From: Plasmodium malariae
Lineage: Eukaryota; Apicomplexa; Aconoidasida; Haemosporida; Plasmodiidae
Reading direction: 5' to 3'
Assembly (NCBI RefSeq): GCF_900090045.1
Contig: NC_041788.1
Span: 744,001-808,000 of the forward strand
DNA length: 64,000 nucleotides
A program made the translations under genes and the position numbers. Each line of letters begins with the position of its first letter. Positions within the stretch are counted from its first letter, which is position 1. Under the pieces are notes generated by a model. The model made no database searches, had not been told where the DNA came from, and worked only from the letters and a program-made list of their open reading frames with translations. This document shows positions 47,001 through 57,930 of the stretch, in pieces.

Positions 47001-48669
47001 TTGGCATATTTTCTTCTCGATTTCCAATTTCCTTCTGTATATAATTAATCTTTTTGTTAACGTTTTTTCCATTATTACTACTACTACTAGTACTATAGAA
47101 TTGATGATTTGTCAAACTGTTTCCTTCCTCTTTAGCTACCTTTGTATGATTGCTATGAAAAGCGTAACTACTCTTGTTTAAATTACTGAGGGAACTGTTC
47201 CGTTTGTCTATCATCATCACATTGCTATTCCTATTGTTATTGTTATTATTGTTACTGTCATTATTGTTATTATTATTATTACTATTAGTGCAATAACCAC
47301 TGCTACTATTACCATTTTGGTTACTATGTCCGTTAAAAATATTGTTAACAATCATATGGTACTCACTATTTGTACACTCGCTATTTAAAATATCATCACT
47401 GTAGTTTATATTACCAAAAATGTTGTTTTTTTCTTCATAAGCATATAAATCATTTGTCTTATTCTCGAGGTGGTCCATTTTTTTCTCATTAAAATTTATC
47501 ACAATTTTAGGATTACTATTCAAATTGTTATAATTTATATTCGAAGTAAAATCCACTAGATTTACAACTGTACTCATATCTTTTAATACTTTTTCAGTAT
47601 CATCATCAATTTCTACTAAATCATCATCACTTTTACATAATTCTCTTTTTAAAATTTCCTTGTTATTTAAATCAACATTTTGAAGTTTTTCAATAGTACT
47701 GTTATCAATACCAGTAATCTGATATTTATATGCTAGTATACTACTTGCTTCATAGGAATTTTCTTTTTTTAAAGCCTTTTCATTAACAGCTCTTTTTAGA
47801 ATATCTATCCATTTTATTAAGTTTGGCATAAATGGATAAACAAAAGAAACATTTATACGTTCCTTTTTATTATGAAAAAAAATATCACTTTTTCCTTTCA
47901 CATCCTTATATTCAAGAAGTTTATCTATTTCAAACCATCGAATGGCTCCAATTTCTTTTCTTGTTTTCGGTTGAAATTTCGTATCTTCCTTTACACCTGG
48001 AATAATAAAAAGTTTTACTGGTTGATCTTCAATATGTGTTTTAATAAACACTTGTTCATCTATATATGGGAAAATATCTATACCTATTTCTTCATAAATT
48101 TCTCTACATGCACATACTGAATCTTCTTCTAATTCATCGACTTTTCCTTTTGGAAAGGACCAGCTATCGGTACTCCACCCTTTAACTAATAAGCATTTTT
48201 TTAAATTATGATTTAACAGAATGGCTCCTCTTAATGGAATAGTTCTACAATATCTTCTCCAATTTAATGAAAATTTTTCATGAGCTGATCGAGGTACATA
48301 CTTCTTCAATATTGGACAATCATCACATATTAAATAACCAAAAGTTTTTAAACTTAATTTTGGTAATTTATCTGGATATTTATCTTGCCACATATCATCA
48401 TACCACCAATATGCTTCTTGAATTTGAAAATACAAATGTACATGATCTTTTAATAGAAATTCTGGAAGTAAAGCTATGAACCTTCCATAACAATCTAATA
48501 AAGCATCATCTAATAACTTCTTATCCTTGGCTAGTTGCTTTATTCTGTGTGCACTAAATATTTTCTTTCCCTTTGTACTGTTGTTAGAATACTTATTTTG
48601 CAAATTTTTATGCATTTTATTATTTATGTCTTTTACTAAATACATTTTGTCGACCAAATGGTAAAACAT
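44092..48669 (-). CDS. DCP2: mRNA-decapping enzyme subunit 2 (DCP2)
   Basis: Removes the 5' m7G cap from mRNA in the 5'-3' decay pathway (cytoplasm, P-bodies). 1525 aa, one exon. Residues about 50-145 are the N-terminal regulatory domain (DDALLDCYGRFIALLPEFLL, QEAYWWYDDMW, FGYLICDDC). The Nudix domain follows (RGAILLNHNLKKCLLVKGW, SWSFPKGK), with a perfect Nudix box at residues 175-197: G175, E181, R189-E190, E193-E194, G196. Box B-like sequence follows (RKEIGAIRWFEID). The remaining roughly 1200 residues are disordered and Asn/Ser/Lys-rich, with an (Asn-Asp)n run encoded by a GTTATC hexamer array (45717-45838). A long disordered C-terminus is typical of DCP2, where it carries regulatory motifs, but the poly-Asn content is a Plasmodium feature. 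The start is the first Met before the conserved domain. Confidence 0.93.
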   Translation of the reverse strand: MFYHLVDKMYLVKDINNKMHKNLQNKYSNNSTKGKKIFSAHRIKQLAKDKKLLDDALLDCYGRFIALLPEFLLKDHVHLYFQIQEAYWWYDDMWQDKYPDKLPKLSLKTFGYLICDDCPILKKYVPRSAHEKFSLNWRRYCRTIPLRGAILLNHNLKKCLLVKGWSTDSWSFPKGKVDELEEDSVCACREIYEEIGIDIFPYIDEQVFIKTHIEDQPVKLFIIPGVKEDTKFQPKTRKEIGAIRWFEIDKLLEYKDVKGKSDIFFHNKKERINVSFVYPFMPNLIKWIDILKRAVNEKALKKENSYEASSILAYKYQITGIDNSTIEKLQNVDLNNKEILKRELCKSDDDLVEIDDDTEKVLKDMSTVVNLVDFTSNINYNNLNSNPKIVINFNEKKMDHLENKTNDLYAYEEKNNIFGNINYSDDILNSECTNSEYHMIVNNIFNGHSNQNGNSSSGYCTNSNNNNNNNDSNNNNNNNRNSNVMMIDKRNSSLSNLNKSSYAFHSNHTKVAKEEGNSLTNHQFYSTSSSSNNGKNVNKKINYIQKEIGNREENMPSSVEKRSIGNKKIYEHVENLLTPTNSLKRSDFVKNSFVYNLSSSNLNVIHQENNYDSESRNNNNISNVSNVNNISNMISSSNNDTTKMKNAINNMNAGGNTSFQDQTLKDNNDCKFYNSHNKPISSVGKNVDKDMNLMTINSNMKVSITSNGSSNNKLYYGNNNSIGYNKLHNTYNNIHNTLVKNADFDMYQRGYGYNFNKIRMGHLSALRLKEVGLRSFDDQYIDKRKNFHLRVYGNKSKLYYGRKDLHRYKKRSMKYYYHSLDDSAVYYKPIKKKTFDACNNKTFGDNHANGWSVEEMFKLNEEKFGIHSTYNIEDYTTPLVYNEECLNIYNKGSLIKNNFKQSVQNSKSVNNYPIKINGAVSSSSTENNNNYNNHDNNNNNNNNNNDNDNDNDNDNDNDNDNDNDNDNDNDNDNDNDNDNDNNNDNSNKKNRMYNDCYHKNCSHSKMGEYVHGKEIYPVLYNRKIEASAASIPLNLVKENYHNSNSNDNRNKGSNNKLERDNGLFCLKDGVESTRKSISNASSAVSNSSSKGNNFFSNDLVKNNLTRNMSNMNNIYPEEWLDFTGSEIGGKGNRGDNIICDPFSGHVMNGVDNNMPVKLKSFVSSMEGNGKKGNANNNINNYNSNEHYYNSSKNYINNNSYNSNNNNYNSNHKGIKSRNGDKMNDLNYSLTGKADRCEKTNMPSSATYKNNNNNYDLHYVKVRKDNKLVNKINKSEYRNNFLANIKKDMRKGCNDEIKKCDYRNLQNNIHVSSNVNIDLKKTNKIKGNRNLIEKGEICNLNEEDEEESLQEKEEVNSKRVNRGKANYSKVNNSFERNVKDSSASGKYLLELIRGTNKLELTKENILEKNCNSTMQEIMLSNNVKCFNENALLCKYYNKNNSKISTCQEMLKYKENSYNDVLKCTNHNGDISSHNNLKIEKNNIRNNVNNEYNYNNSGKDNKKSQNFNEMAIMEKLSKHLNSYNPYE
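45717..45860 (-). repeat. (GTTATC)n hexamer array in DCP2, encoding (Asn-Asp)n
   Basis: About 20 hexamers flanked by GTTATT units. Minus-strand translation is NDNDND... then poly-Asn. Because the unit is six bases long, all frames on both strands stay open (Thr-Ile, Tyr-Arg and Val-Ile frames); these are artefacts. Confidence 0.92.
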
Positions 48670-49167
48670 ATATTGTACAACATATACAAAAAAACATTAT
48701 TCTAATTTTATGTTAAAATATAATGGGACGCACAAACATATGCACATATACATATATATACTTTTATACATATATATATATATATTCGCTTATACATACA
48801 TGCGCTTATGCAGATATGCCTATACATGTATGTACATATAAAGTGCTGATGGAGGGACCGATGAACGTAAAATTAAAATTCTTTAAATACATGTAATTTG
48901 TATTTTCAAAAAAAATAAAATAACACATTAAAAAAGATATAAAGAAGGCGTAAAAAAAAAAAAATATATATAAAAAAATAATAATAATAAAAAAGTTATT
49001 AACAAGTTCGCAAGAATGAAAGTATATTGATAAAAAAGTTATTAACAAATCATCTCAAAAAAAAAAAAAAGATAAAAACATTAGATAAATTTGCACATAT
49101 TTGTAATTTACGAATATTATTATATATAATAAGAAAAAGGAACACACAATTGTATACACACATGTAC

Positions 49168-49234
<67 letters not shown>

Positions 49235-52200
49235 AATACACAAACGCATTCAGTATTTTACTAGATTTAATTATCTTATTCCTATATAAATAGGAGCAAA
49301 TCTATTTAAAAAATAATATATTGTAAATAATTATATTTAAAAAAAAGAAAAAAAAATTGGAACAACATTAAGGATAATAATAAAAAAGGGAAAAAATGAG
49401 AAAGATAAAGAAAACTTGATAAAACAGACAAAAATGTATACATAGATCTGTTTATATAAAAAAGTAACATAAAGATAGAACTTTTTAAATATCTATACAT
49501 ATATATGTACATATATGTATGTATATATACATAAATACACATATTTATACATACGTATATTTATATATAAACATACAATATACATAAACGTCTGTTTTTA
49601 TGTATATATACTTAAACAAATATATACAAATACATATGTAGCACATACATGTGTATATATAAAGAAGGTATATAAAAAAAAAACGTAAAGCGAACTGTTT
49701 CCTAAATTTTACATTAAATAGTAAAATATTGTATATATAACGAATGTACAAAATACTTTATTCTGTATATTTATTTATTTATTTTACTTATTATTATTGC
49801 TTTATTTTGAAATCTAAATGAATAAAACCATAACTGTTATTATTAAATGTTAAAACTGGAAATAATATAAGACAGATAAAAAAATAAATTAAATAAAGAT
49901 GTGTTATTATAAAATTAATAATATACTATATTAAAATGTAGAAAACAAAAAAAATTAAATACACGCATAAATAAATATATAAATAAAAATACATATATAT
50001 ATATATATATGTATATATATAAATACACATTTAATTATAAATGTTCATTTAAGAATTCTTAATGGCATAAATTAAAAAACATGCTCTTTATATCTTCGTT
50101 TTTATTCCAAATTAACGTAATACAGTTTAGATTTTTCTTCCTTTTTTTTACATATTAAATTGCTTTTCTAAATTTCCTTATAAATAATTTTACAAAAACT
50201 CAAAAAAAAAACTGTTATAATTTTTATTTTCACTACGAATTCTAAAAATTAATTCTGATTTTTTATTTTGTGTGTCACATAAAAATTTAAGGGAATAAAT
50301 ATATACACACATTAATAATATTTTAACTAATACATTACTCAAATTGATATTTTCTTAAATGCTTTTTGCAAATCAGTAAGTAGGTTAAATAAAAAAAAAA
50401 TCGTGTTAAAATATATAAATACAAATATTATATACATATATTGTGTACAAAAAAAAAAAATTTATTTATACATATACAACGTTTACATAAATACATAATA
50501 TACAGAACTCATTATTCTTTAAATTTGTTAATAATGTGTATACATAAAAAATTTAAAATATAAATAAAAAAAAAAAAAAAAAAAAAAAATAGATAAAAAG
50601 AGGAACATATCCTTTAGAACTATTTAATTCTGAGATAAGATTATTCTGCCTCAAATCTTAAAGCACATGTACGTTTGTTTTTCAAATAAAAAAAATAACG
50701 TAATAATTATTGAGAAATTATACTACACTGGTATGTACATATATACATATATTTTTCACTTATTGTACAACTTGAAAAAGATAAAACATTGTTTATAAAA
50801 ATGATGTAATATCATTTTAAATTATTATTGTAATTTGTTACATTTATTTTTAAATGTAAGTATATAAATGTATTGGTGATATACAGCCCTTTATATCATA
50901 TATATATATGTATATATATATAAATTTACATTTAAAAAAAAAAAAAAAATTAAAAAGCTATTAATTTTCTTGAATGCTCTTACTAAAATTAAACAACTTG
51001 ATCAAATATATTAAGAAGCATTCTCAAAAATTTTTTTTTTATTTTTTTAAATATTATTCATATTTTTTTAATATTAATGAAGTTTATATATTTGTTTTCA
51101 CAAAAACATTTTACACTATGATATGGATTTTTTAGAGCTTCAAAATAGTATTATCTCAAACATACATTAGTATGTGCACATTGTAAGGACCCTCCTTTAC
51201 AAAAAAAAAATTAAAACTTGAATATAAAAAGTAAATAACAAAATTGCGAGCATTTACAAGTACAAATAAGAAATTAAAATACATATGTACAAAACATATA
51301 CAAGTGTAGGAATGCCATAATGAAATTTGCTATGACACATTTTTTCTACTTTTTATTAATGCATGTGCAAAAAAAAAAACAAACCAAAAAAAAAGATACA
51401 GCTCATACTTTAACTAAAATTTTAACTAGTTATTGATCACAAATCGTATTTTGAAATGCATAAAAAAAAAAAATTTAATTATATATAGGTATAGAAGTAG
51501 TAGTACTAGCACAATTAATTTTTTTATTTTCATAATGCTCTATTTTTTTTTACCTTATTTTTATATGACTCTAAAATTTAGCAAAAAATAAGAAAAAATA
51601 TAAAACACAATTGAAGTATATAATAATTTAATAAAATATTTTTTAAAACATATACAATTTAATGTATCATTTAACCCTTTTCATCTCACAAATAATATAT
51701 TACGTCTTTATTATATATATCCATATATAATAGGTGTAAAAAAAAAAAAAAGAAAGATCCACGCAAAAAAATTTTATAAAAAATGATAAAGTAATATTTA
51801 AGTACAAAATTTTACAGAATAATGAAATGGCAAAAAAGAGCAGAGAACACTAAAAAATGGGGAGATTAAAATTTTGTACATAAAATAAGTATGCACATTT
51901 ATTACTTTATATAGTAAGTGTTTTGAGTAATATACACCTGTAATTTATAAAAAACGTAATATATACTTGAAATAAGCATAAAACATATATGAAAACAATA
52001 CATTCCTTTAGTGCATACTTTGAGTATGCATTCTTACGTATGTAGGTATATACCATTATACATATTTAAGTTCACAACTTAAGTATCAAATTTAAAGAAA
52101 TAGTTAAGTTAATATAAAGAATAAATGAGGAAAAAACTAGAAAAAGTTAGCTTAATGCTTTTTACTCATGTGTATTTTCGAAGTATATAACTTTCATTTT

Positions 52201-52463
52201 AAATATAAAAAATATGAATACAAAAAAGTTTTACAATTCGAATGATAAACAAAATTGAAGTTATGAAAAAATATGATGCCACAGAGATGTAAATTATTAC
52301 ATAAAAAAAAAAAATATATATATTGTATGTATATATATACGTAGCATACGTCCACATTTGTACGCCCATGGTTTTTTATATACCAAAAAAAAAAAAAAAA
52401 GGAAAAATTGGTTCAAACGCGCATTAATAAATAGCTAAACCAAATAAGCATAATTTTTCAAAC
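48670..52463. other. Intergenic region between DCP2 and the GLE1-like gene
   Basis: About 3.8 kb holding the DCP2 promoter and 5' UTR and the 3' side of the GLE1-like gene. It contains a (TA)n run of about 62 nt at 49169-49231, other short TA runs (49989-50010) and A runs (50569-50589). A slightly less AT-rich patch at 48780-48890 sits about 150 bp upstream of DCP2 and may be 5' UTR. I see no convincing gene. Confidence 0.6.
49169..49231. repeat. (TA)n run, about 31 units
   Basis: Perfect dinucleotide run about 500 bp upstream of the DCP2 start. The open frames through it (Ile-Tyr) are not coding. Confidence 0.92.
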
Positions 52464-53546
52464 TTAGCTACCTAAGCCCAAATACAAAAGTTTTTCATCT
52501 GGTATTACCACTATTCCATCTGGTAATGTTGAATTTAAATTATTATTTAAATGCTCTACATATAGCTTCTTAACATAGTAGTCGATAATTTTTTCTACAT
52601 TTGTTGGTGGTGGTTTACTTTTTAATTCTTCTTCTAAAATAGGAATTAGTTTCATTTTTAATAATAACATCAAATTATCAAAATGATGCCCAAAAGTGAT
52701 TTTACAATAATAAGATGAGATATTAAGGGCAGAATAAATTAAACAAAAATATATGTAAGTTTTCCTTCTAAATGCACTATTTAATATTTCTGATAAATAA
52801 GACCATATTTCTCTAGTATCATTTAAAATTATAAAAAGTGATAAATGCAATTTTACATATGCTTCGATTCTTGAATAATTTGAACAGAGATGTTCATCAT
52901 TCTCTTTAAGTATTATATTATGTAATTCTTCTTTTGAATTATTCTGTTTTTCTATGGAGTTCTCAAGAAATATGGGTATTGTAAAAATACATTTATAGGA
53001 AATTATTCCTTTATATATAAAATAAGCTTTTTTATAATTTGAAATAATTAAGGATAAAAAACCTGCTATTCCCCATATTGTTGCATTTGATTGATTTATT
53101 TTTTCATCATTTAACAATCCTAAAATACCATCTATTATTGAATATAAGCAATAATCAGATAAATACACATTATTTAATTTCAATATATCACTATATAAAT
53201 TTCGTAACATAATAAAACATTTTAATATTTGTTCTGTTATGTTACTTATAATATTATTAATACTTAATACTGTTCTTCTTATAGTTTTTATTATTATCTG
53301 TATGTTTGAATCTTTCAGAGATTCTATATGTTTTTTATATGTCATCATATATATAACTGCAACTTCTCTTGCTAAAATGCATTTATCTGAATGATAATTT
53401 AAATTATCAAATTTCAAGGAACGAAATTCCTTCAAGCGATAAATTATTTCTGATACATCCTTCTCCTTTATTACTCCTTCATCTAATTTCTTTTTTAAAT
53501 ATTCCTCTATTTTTATGTTGTCCTCTTTCCACAAAAAATTGTCCAT
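52464..53546 (-). CDS. GLE1-like nuclear pore mRNA-export factor
   Basis: 360 aa, all helical, no low-complexity insert. The order of features matches the GLE1 C-terminal domain. An N-terminal helical region runs to about residue 150 (CLYSIIDGILGLL). The 'IWGIAGFLSLIISNYKKAYF...YKCIFTIPIF' segment (about 157-193) corresponds to GLE1's KCPFxVPxx region. Then comes RIEAYVKLHLSLF (the RMxGxxRLYAA position), then REIWSYLSEILN (the HGWRWLARxLN position), and a helix with FGHHFDNLMLLLKMKLIP (the YGKQFxKLLxLIxxxFLPxL position). GLE1 with IP6 activates the DEAD-box helicase DBP5 at the pore's cytoplasmic face. The true start is the ATG at 53544-53546 (MDNFLWKEDN); the frame is open slightly further only through a TTG. 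The match is by eye and needs HHpred. Confidence 0.6.
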   Translation of the reverse strand: MDNFLWKEDNIKIEEYLKKKLDEGVIKEKDVSEIIYRLKEFRSLKFDNLNYHSDKCILAREVAVIYMMTYKKHIESLKDSNIQIIIKTIRRTVLSINNIISNITEQILKCFIMLRNLYSDILKLNNVYLSDYCLYSIIDGILGLLNDEKINQSNATIWGIAGFLSLIISNYKKAYFIYKGIISYKCIFTIPIFLENSIEKQNNSKEELHNIILKENDEHLCSNYSRIEAYVKLHLSLFIILNDTREIWSYLSEILNSAFRRKTYIYFCLIYSALNISSYYCKITFGHHFDNLMLLLKMKLIPILEEELKSKPPPTNVEKIIDYYVKKLYVEHLNNNLNSTLPDGIVVIPDEKLLYLGLGS

Positions 53547-53646
53547 AGTGTTCAATTTATAAATAACACAAAAAGATAAAAATACTATTAACTCAATTTA
53601 CAAATGTACTTCGCGTGTAGAAAACATATAAGTACATACATACGTT

Positions 53647-53688
<42 letters not shown>

Positions 53689-53697
53689 CGTATACAT

Positions 53698-54995
53698 TTA
53701 CTTATTTAATCCATCATTTTGCGTCTTAATTTTCTTTATATTTTTGTTACTACGTATGGACGCTAATAAAGTTTGTATTTCAAAATAACTAACAGTAAGA
53801 GACACATGTGAAAAAATTGGTAATTCATATATATATGCACCAACCTCCCGCCGGGCGTAAAATATTAAAGTGTGCTTCAAGGGGATTGGTAAATAAGCCC
53901 TCAGATATCAAGAAATTATAATTATATACGTGTATGTATGTATGTATGTATGCATGTATGTATATATATATGTATGCAACTTTCATAACTCGAGAGATAT
54001 AAATATTTTATTTTCATATGAACACTGTTCCTTAAAATATTTCACAAAAACAACACAAAATTAATGTATATAAAAAATAATATTAATGGCATCAATAACT
54101 TACGTAAATTCAATTTATTCTTATTAATTTGTAATTTTGCACTATTTACATATACAGGACTTACATGCTTACAATAGTTTGGTAAAATACATACATAAGG
54201 AAACAAAAAAAGAAAATAACATAATTATTTAGCACTACAACAAAATTAACTTTATCACATAAAAAAATATCTCAACTTGTATAAAAACAAAATATCCAAA
54301 AAATTTGGTTATTTTCTTTTTAAAAAAAATAAATTATTATATACTGTTTCTTCCTTCCAACACTTTTTCATTTGTTATCTTTTTTTAGGTAATAAATAAG
54401 GAACAACATAAAATAATGCTGCAATTTTTCATATAATACTACAAATTTATGTACCGAATTGATAAAACCAAAAAGAAAAAAAATTTACAAGTTTGGTAGT
54501 TACGTATATAAATATCTGTACTGTAAAAATATATATATATATACATGTATTCACATATAAGTATATATGATATAATTATGTATGCATATAAACAATATCA
54601 ATTTTACGATTAATAAGGCGTAAGTAAAATACACTTCTTCCACTATATGTTGCCATACTAAGCTACATATGTGTTATGTTCAAGTTGAATTACATACACA
54701 AAAAGCTACACAATTATATATGGGTACTTGTTTCATTATAATACTATACATATGTATGCTGTCATAAAATATATACAAAAGAAAAAACAACAAAGGTATT
54801 TTTTTAAAATTATTAAATAAAAAGTAAAATTATTTCGCTTACATATTATTATTCCGTTGTATTAAAAAAAAAAAAAAAAAAATGCGTTTTTTCTTTTAAA
54901 TTTACGTAGCATATTTATAAACATACTTTTAAAGTAGTCTCAAAATTTTCGGTCATATATTTACTTGCCTTAATTAAAAAATTTTCATTTTCCAT
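53698..54995 (-). CDS. Candidate multi-exon small gene (joins unresolved)
   Basis: Three islands. 54927-54995 is MENENFLIKASKYMTENF...TTLK, ATG start, donor GTATGT, phase 0. 54608-54662 has acceptor ACATATGTAG, LSMATYSGRSVFYLRLIN, donor GTAAAA. 53698-53889 has acceptor ATATCTGAG, AYLPIPLKHTLIFYARREV...YELPIFSHVSLTV, ending at TAA. The last island includes a run of CCGGGCGGG-type bases, exceptional in this AT-rich context, so it is probably functional. I could not find an intermediate exon giving correct phases, so no protein is proposed. No family recognised. It ends only about 150 bp upstream of the GLE1-like start. Confidence 0.35.
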
Positions 54996-55221
54996 GCAGT
55001 AAAAAAAATGGGGATTAAAGTGAAGTATATATAAGTTAATTATTATATTGCTAAAATGTATTTTACTTCTTTTTGTATATATATAGATATGTACCAAGAG
55101 AAAATTTTATATATATGGGATAAAAATATCAAAAGATTATTTAATAATTTTAGCATTGTTAATAACTGTATTTTTCCATCTTTCCTTTTTTGAAATATTC
55201 TATTTTTTTCGGGTACTGCTC

Positions 55222-56147
55222 CTAATAGGCTTGGCGTACTTTTTGCTCACCCAGCTTGAAATATGCAATAAAAATATAGTAACTAACGTAAAAAGAAAAA
55301 TGTTGTGTGTTAATAATATATACCGTAAATAACATACATAAGTAATATATAACTTGCACCAGATTATAAAATATTTGAAGCAGGTATCGTAGCAATATAT
55401 ATTTTTATTAAATAAGCACAAGTAAAAGAAAAAAAAAATTACGAAAAAAGAATTGTTAGTTCTAATTTACATTATTTAAAGGAAAAATATAGAGCAAAAA
55501 ATAGTAGAGGAAAAAGCAAAAAATAACAAGTGATAAAAAAAAAAATTGAAAGAATTAAATTACATTTAAATATTTCACTAAGCATCCTCTGTACCAAATA
55601 TTAACAGAAGAAACAGAAAATAAAAGGTAAAATAAAATAATACATATTATAATGAAAAAACGCATTTATTGTTATTTATGATGCATATATATATGCGTAT
55701 GTACATATTTTATATATCTTTACATATGTTATGCATTTATCACATACATTTGTGAACTGTGAAAAACGTGAATTTTCTATTGTATATATTTTATGTATTT
55801 AAATAAGTAACACATTTGAGAAGAAATGTAAAGAGAAAAAGGGCCAATGACTGTTGAAAAAAAAAAATTTACGTACATATATATAAACAAATATATAAAA
55901 TTATTGCACTAGTGTTATTTATTATTTATAATTAGTCCCAAAAAAATAAATAACAAAAAAAAAAGAAAAAAGAGGAAACAAGTACTATATGTTGTTTGCT
56001 TGCTTATACCCCCTAACAGACTTTTAAGAAGAAATAATTTTACATTTATTTTAAATTTTTCTGCAAATACGCAATTATTTTTAAAAGATATATATAATTC
56101 ATATGTATGCATTTACGTCTGATAAATGATGGCGGATGAGGATGCAT
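55222..56147 (-). CDS. Candidate four-exon micro-protein divergent from RPL24
   Basis: Exons: 56117-56147 (MHPHPPSFIR, donor GTAAAT), 56010-56060 (acceptor GTATTTGCAG, KFKINVKLFLLKSLLG, donor GTATAA), 55564-55586 (CLVKYLN, donor GTAATT), and 55222-55254 (LGEQKVRQAY, stop TAG). The phases agree throughout, giving 45 aa. The last exon has an alternative frame (SWVSKKYAKPIRSSTRKK) that is also open. Only 94 bp separate its start from the RPL24 start, unusually close for Plasmodium. On the other strand the same GC-richer patch starts MMADEDAFLSS, so it could instead be an RPL24 uORF. Confidence 0.3.
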
Positions 56148-56241
56148 TTTTATCTTCTTTCTTATTCTATTGTTTTTCTAATTAAAGTTTATGCGTTTTA
56201 CCAAATAATTTTGTAGATTTTAAAAAAACAAAAAACATATA

Positions 56242-57634
56242 ATGTCATCAATTAAGACAACAGTAAAAACGGAAGCTTGCTCCTTTAGCGAATATAGGAT
56301 ATATCCGGGCAGAGGACAGAAATTTATTGCAAGGGATGGAAAAGTATACTTTTATTTGTCCTCAAAGTTCGCTTCCCTGGCATTGCAGAAAAAGAAAGCG
56401 GCAAAATTAAGATGGACACAGGTAATTGAGAACAAGTAAAAGAATGAAAAGTGTAATTGAAGGTGCACTGACCTTTACGCATACATAGTTTTATACATTT
56501 TTATATGCACACACGTTTGTATATATATATATATAAATTTACATGTGTTTATATATGTGTGTATATATGTGTGTATACATGTTCTTATATAGCATATATT
56601 GCTCAAACGGGAATAAGCAAAGTGTCAAAACAATTATTTCCAATTATTTTTTTAAAACTATGTAGACGTGGAGAAGAAATAACAAAAAAACAAAAATAGA
56701 AACAACGCAAAGGAGAAGATATAAAAAAACAGTAAAAGTACAAAAGGCTGTTTGCGGATTAACTGTTGAGGATATTAGAAACAGAAAAGCGTACGTCCAG
56801 AGCATTGAAGCAAAAGTAAGAAACAAAAAAAAAAAAAAAAAAAATAAAATAAAATAAAATAAAATAAACAAAGTGACATAAAACTAAATAAGGAAAAACA
56901 AAACAAAAATTTCCTTCCAACGACTGTAAAATATTATGTTAACAGTAATTTTGCAAAGTAAAGAATGGAATAATATTACTTGCGGGCTTACATATACATC
57001 AATATATATACATACAGTAACTGTGCGTACATGCATAAGGGTTGACGTTCCTTTTAGTGAAGTTTAAGAGTCATGAATGTATTAACATTTAAGAATACTT
57101 GTTCATGTAGTAAAACTTCAAATAACAAAGAAGGTTTTTAATTTTGTATATATCTGATATCATTTTATAATAAGATAAAACGTTTTGTTTGCTTTTTATT
57201 GTAAATGATATTGTATGGATATATATAAATAACCCTTTCCTTTTTTCTTTTTCCGTTTAACAAAAGAGAAAAGCATTGAAATGAAGGGGAAAACCTATAT
57301 TTTTTAGTGATATGATATGTACACATGTATATGTGCTTATATATATATATTGTGTGTATGTATGTATGTATGTGTTGCTTACATATATTCCCGCACTTTT
57401 TCATATTTGTGTGAATCCCAACCATATTATATTATGGCCATTTCGTATACTTTTTTTTTTTTTTTGTTATAGAACAAATCACGCTTTGCAGCAAAGGATA
57501 AGGATGATAAGAAAAAAGGAAAAGACGATAAAAAGAAAAATATCGTACATCTTCAACAAAAAAAAGATTTTTCATCGAAGACTAAACAAATGAACATGGC
57601 TAAAACAAAAATGCATAAAATGATGAAGAAATAA
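56242..57634 (+). CDS. RPL24: 60S ribosomal protein L24
   Basis: Three exons: 56242-56421 (60 codons), 56666-56815 (50 codons), 57473-57634 (53 codons plus stop), all phase 0, GT-AG introns, 163 aa. The start MSSIKTTVKTEACSFSEYRI is followed by YPGRGQKFIARDGKVYFY, the L24e signature, though the usual second zinc-finger cysteines are absent as in other eukaryotic L24. Exon 2 carries LRWTQ|TWRRNNKK and the QRRRYKKTVK and RAIxG-type region (VQKAVCGLTVEDIRNRK). Exon 3 is the lysine-rich tail ending KMHKMMKK. It is a component of the large ribosomal subunit at the subunit interface. Intron 2 (657 nt) has a TATG microsatellite and ends in a T run. Confidence 0.95.
56422..56665 (+). other. RPL24 intron 1
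   Basis: Donor ACACAG|GTAATT, acceptor TATGTAG|ACGTGG, phase 0. It contains a (TG)n/(TA)n-rich stretch with TATGTG words. Confidence 0.9.
56816..57472 (+). other. RPL24 intron 2
   Basis: 657 nt, donor GCAAAA|GTAAGA, acceptor T-run then GTTATAG|AACAAA, phase 0. It contains an A run plus AAAAT repeats just inside the donor and a TATG microsatellite at 57356-57372. No coding or RNA-gene signal is visible. Confidence 0.9.
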
Positions 57635-57930
57635 GTTCATATATATTTATATGCATATATATATGTATATATATATGTATATACTTGTGTGAACTAGGAT
57701 GTGTACATACAAGCTATATGAGTACATGTATAACATACATTCTTTTATAAAATATATTCCTAATAGAAAACACCTTTTTTTTCGCTTCTTCCTTTTTTTT
57801 TTTTTTTTATTTTATCTTTTTGAAACAAATTCTTACATTTGAATTGAAAGCACCTTTTAAAATTATAACAGATATATAAAAAAAACAAAAAAAAAAAAAG
57901 AAAGAAAAAGCTTGAAAACATATTGTTGTC

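Larger units (their letters stand above)
53547..56241. other. Intergenic region between the GLE1-like gene and RPL24, with exon-like islands
   Basis: AT-rich DNA with (TA)n at 53653-53678 and a TATG microsatellite at 53933-53970. Several minus-strand islands look exonic and are described in two candidate entries (53698-54995 and 55222-56147). The remainder is A/T runs with no visible function. Confidence 0.5.

Noticed and set aside
49800..52000. Possible centromere
   Set aside because: Plasmodium centromeres are about 2 kb of more than 95% A+T with internal tandem repeats; here G/C bases are too frequent and there is no compact repeat core.
53547..53555. Start of the GLE1-like gene at 53555
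   Set aside because: That position is a TTG; the first ATG in frame is at 53544-53546.
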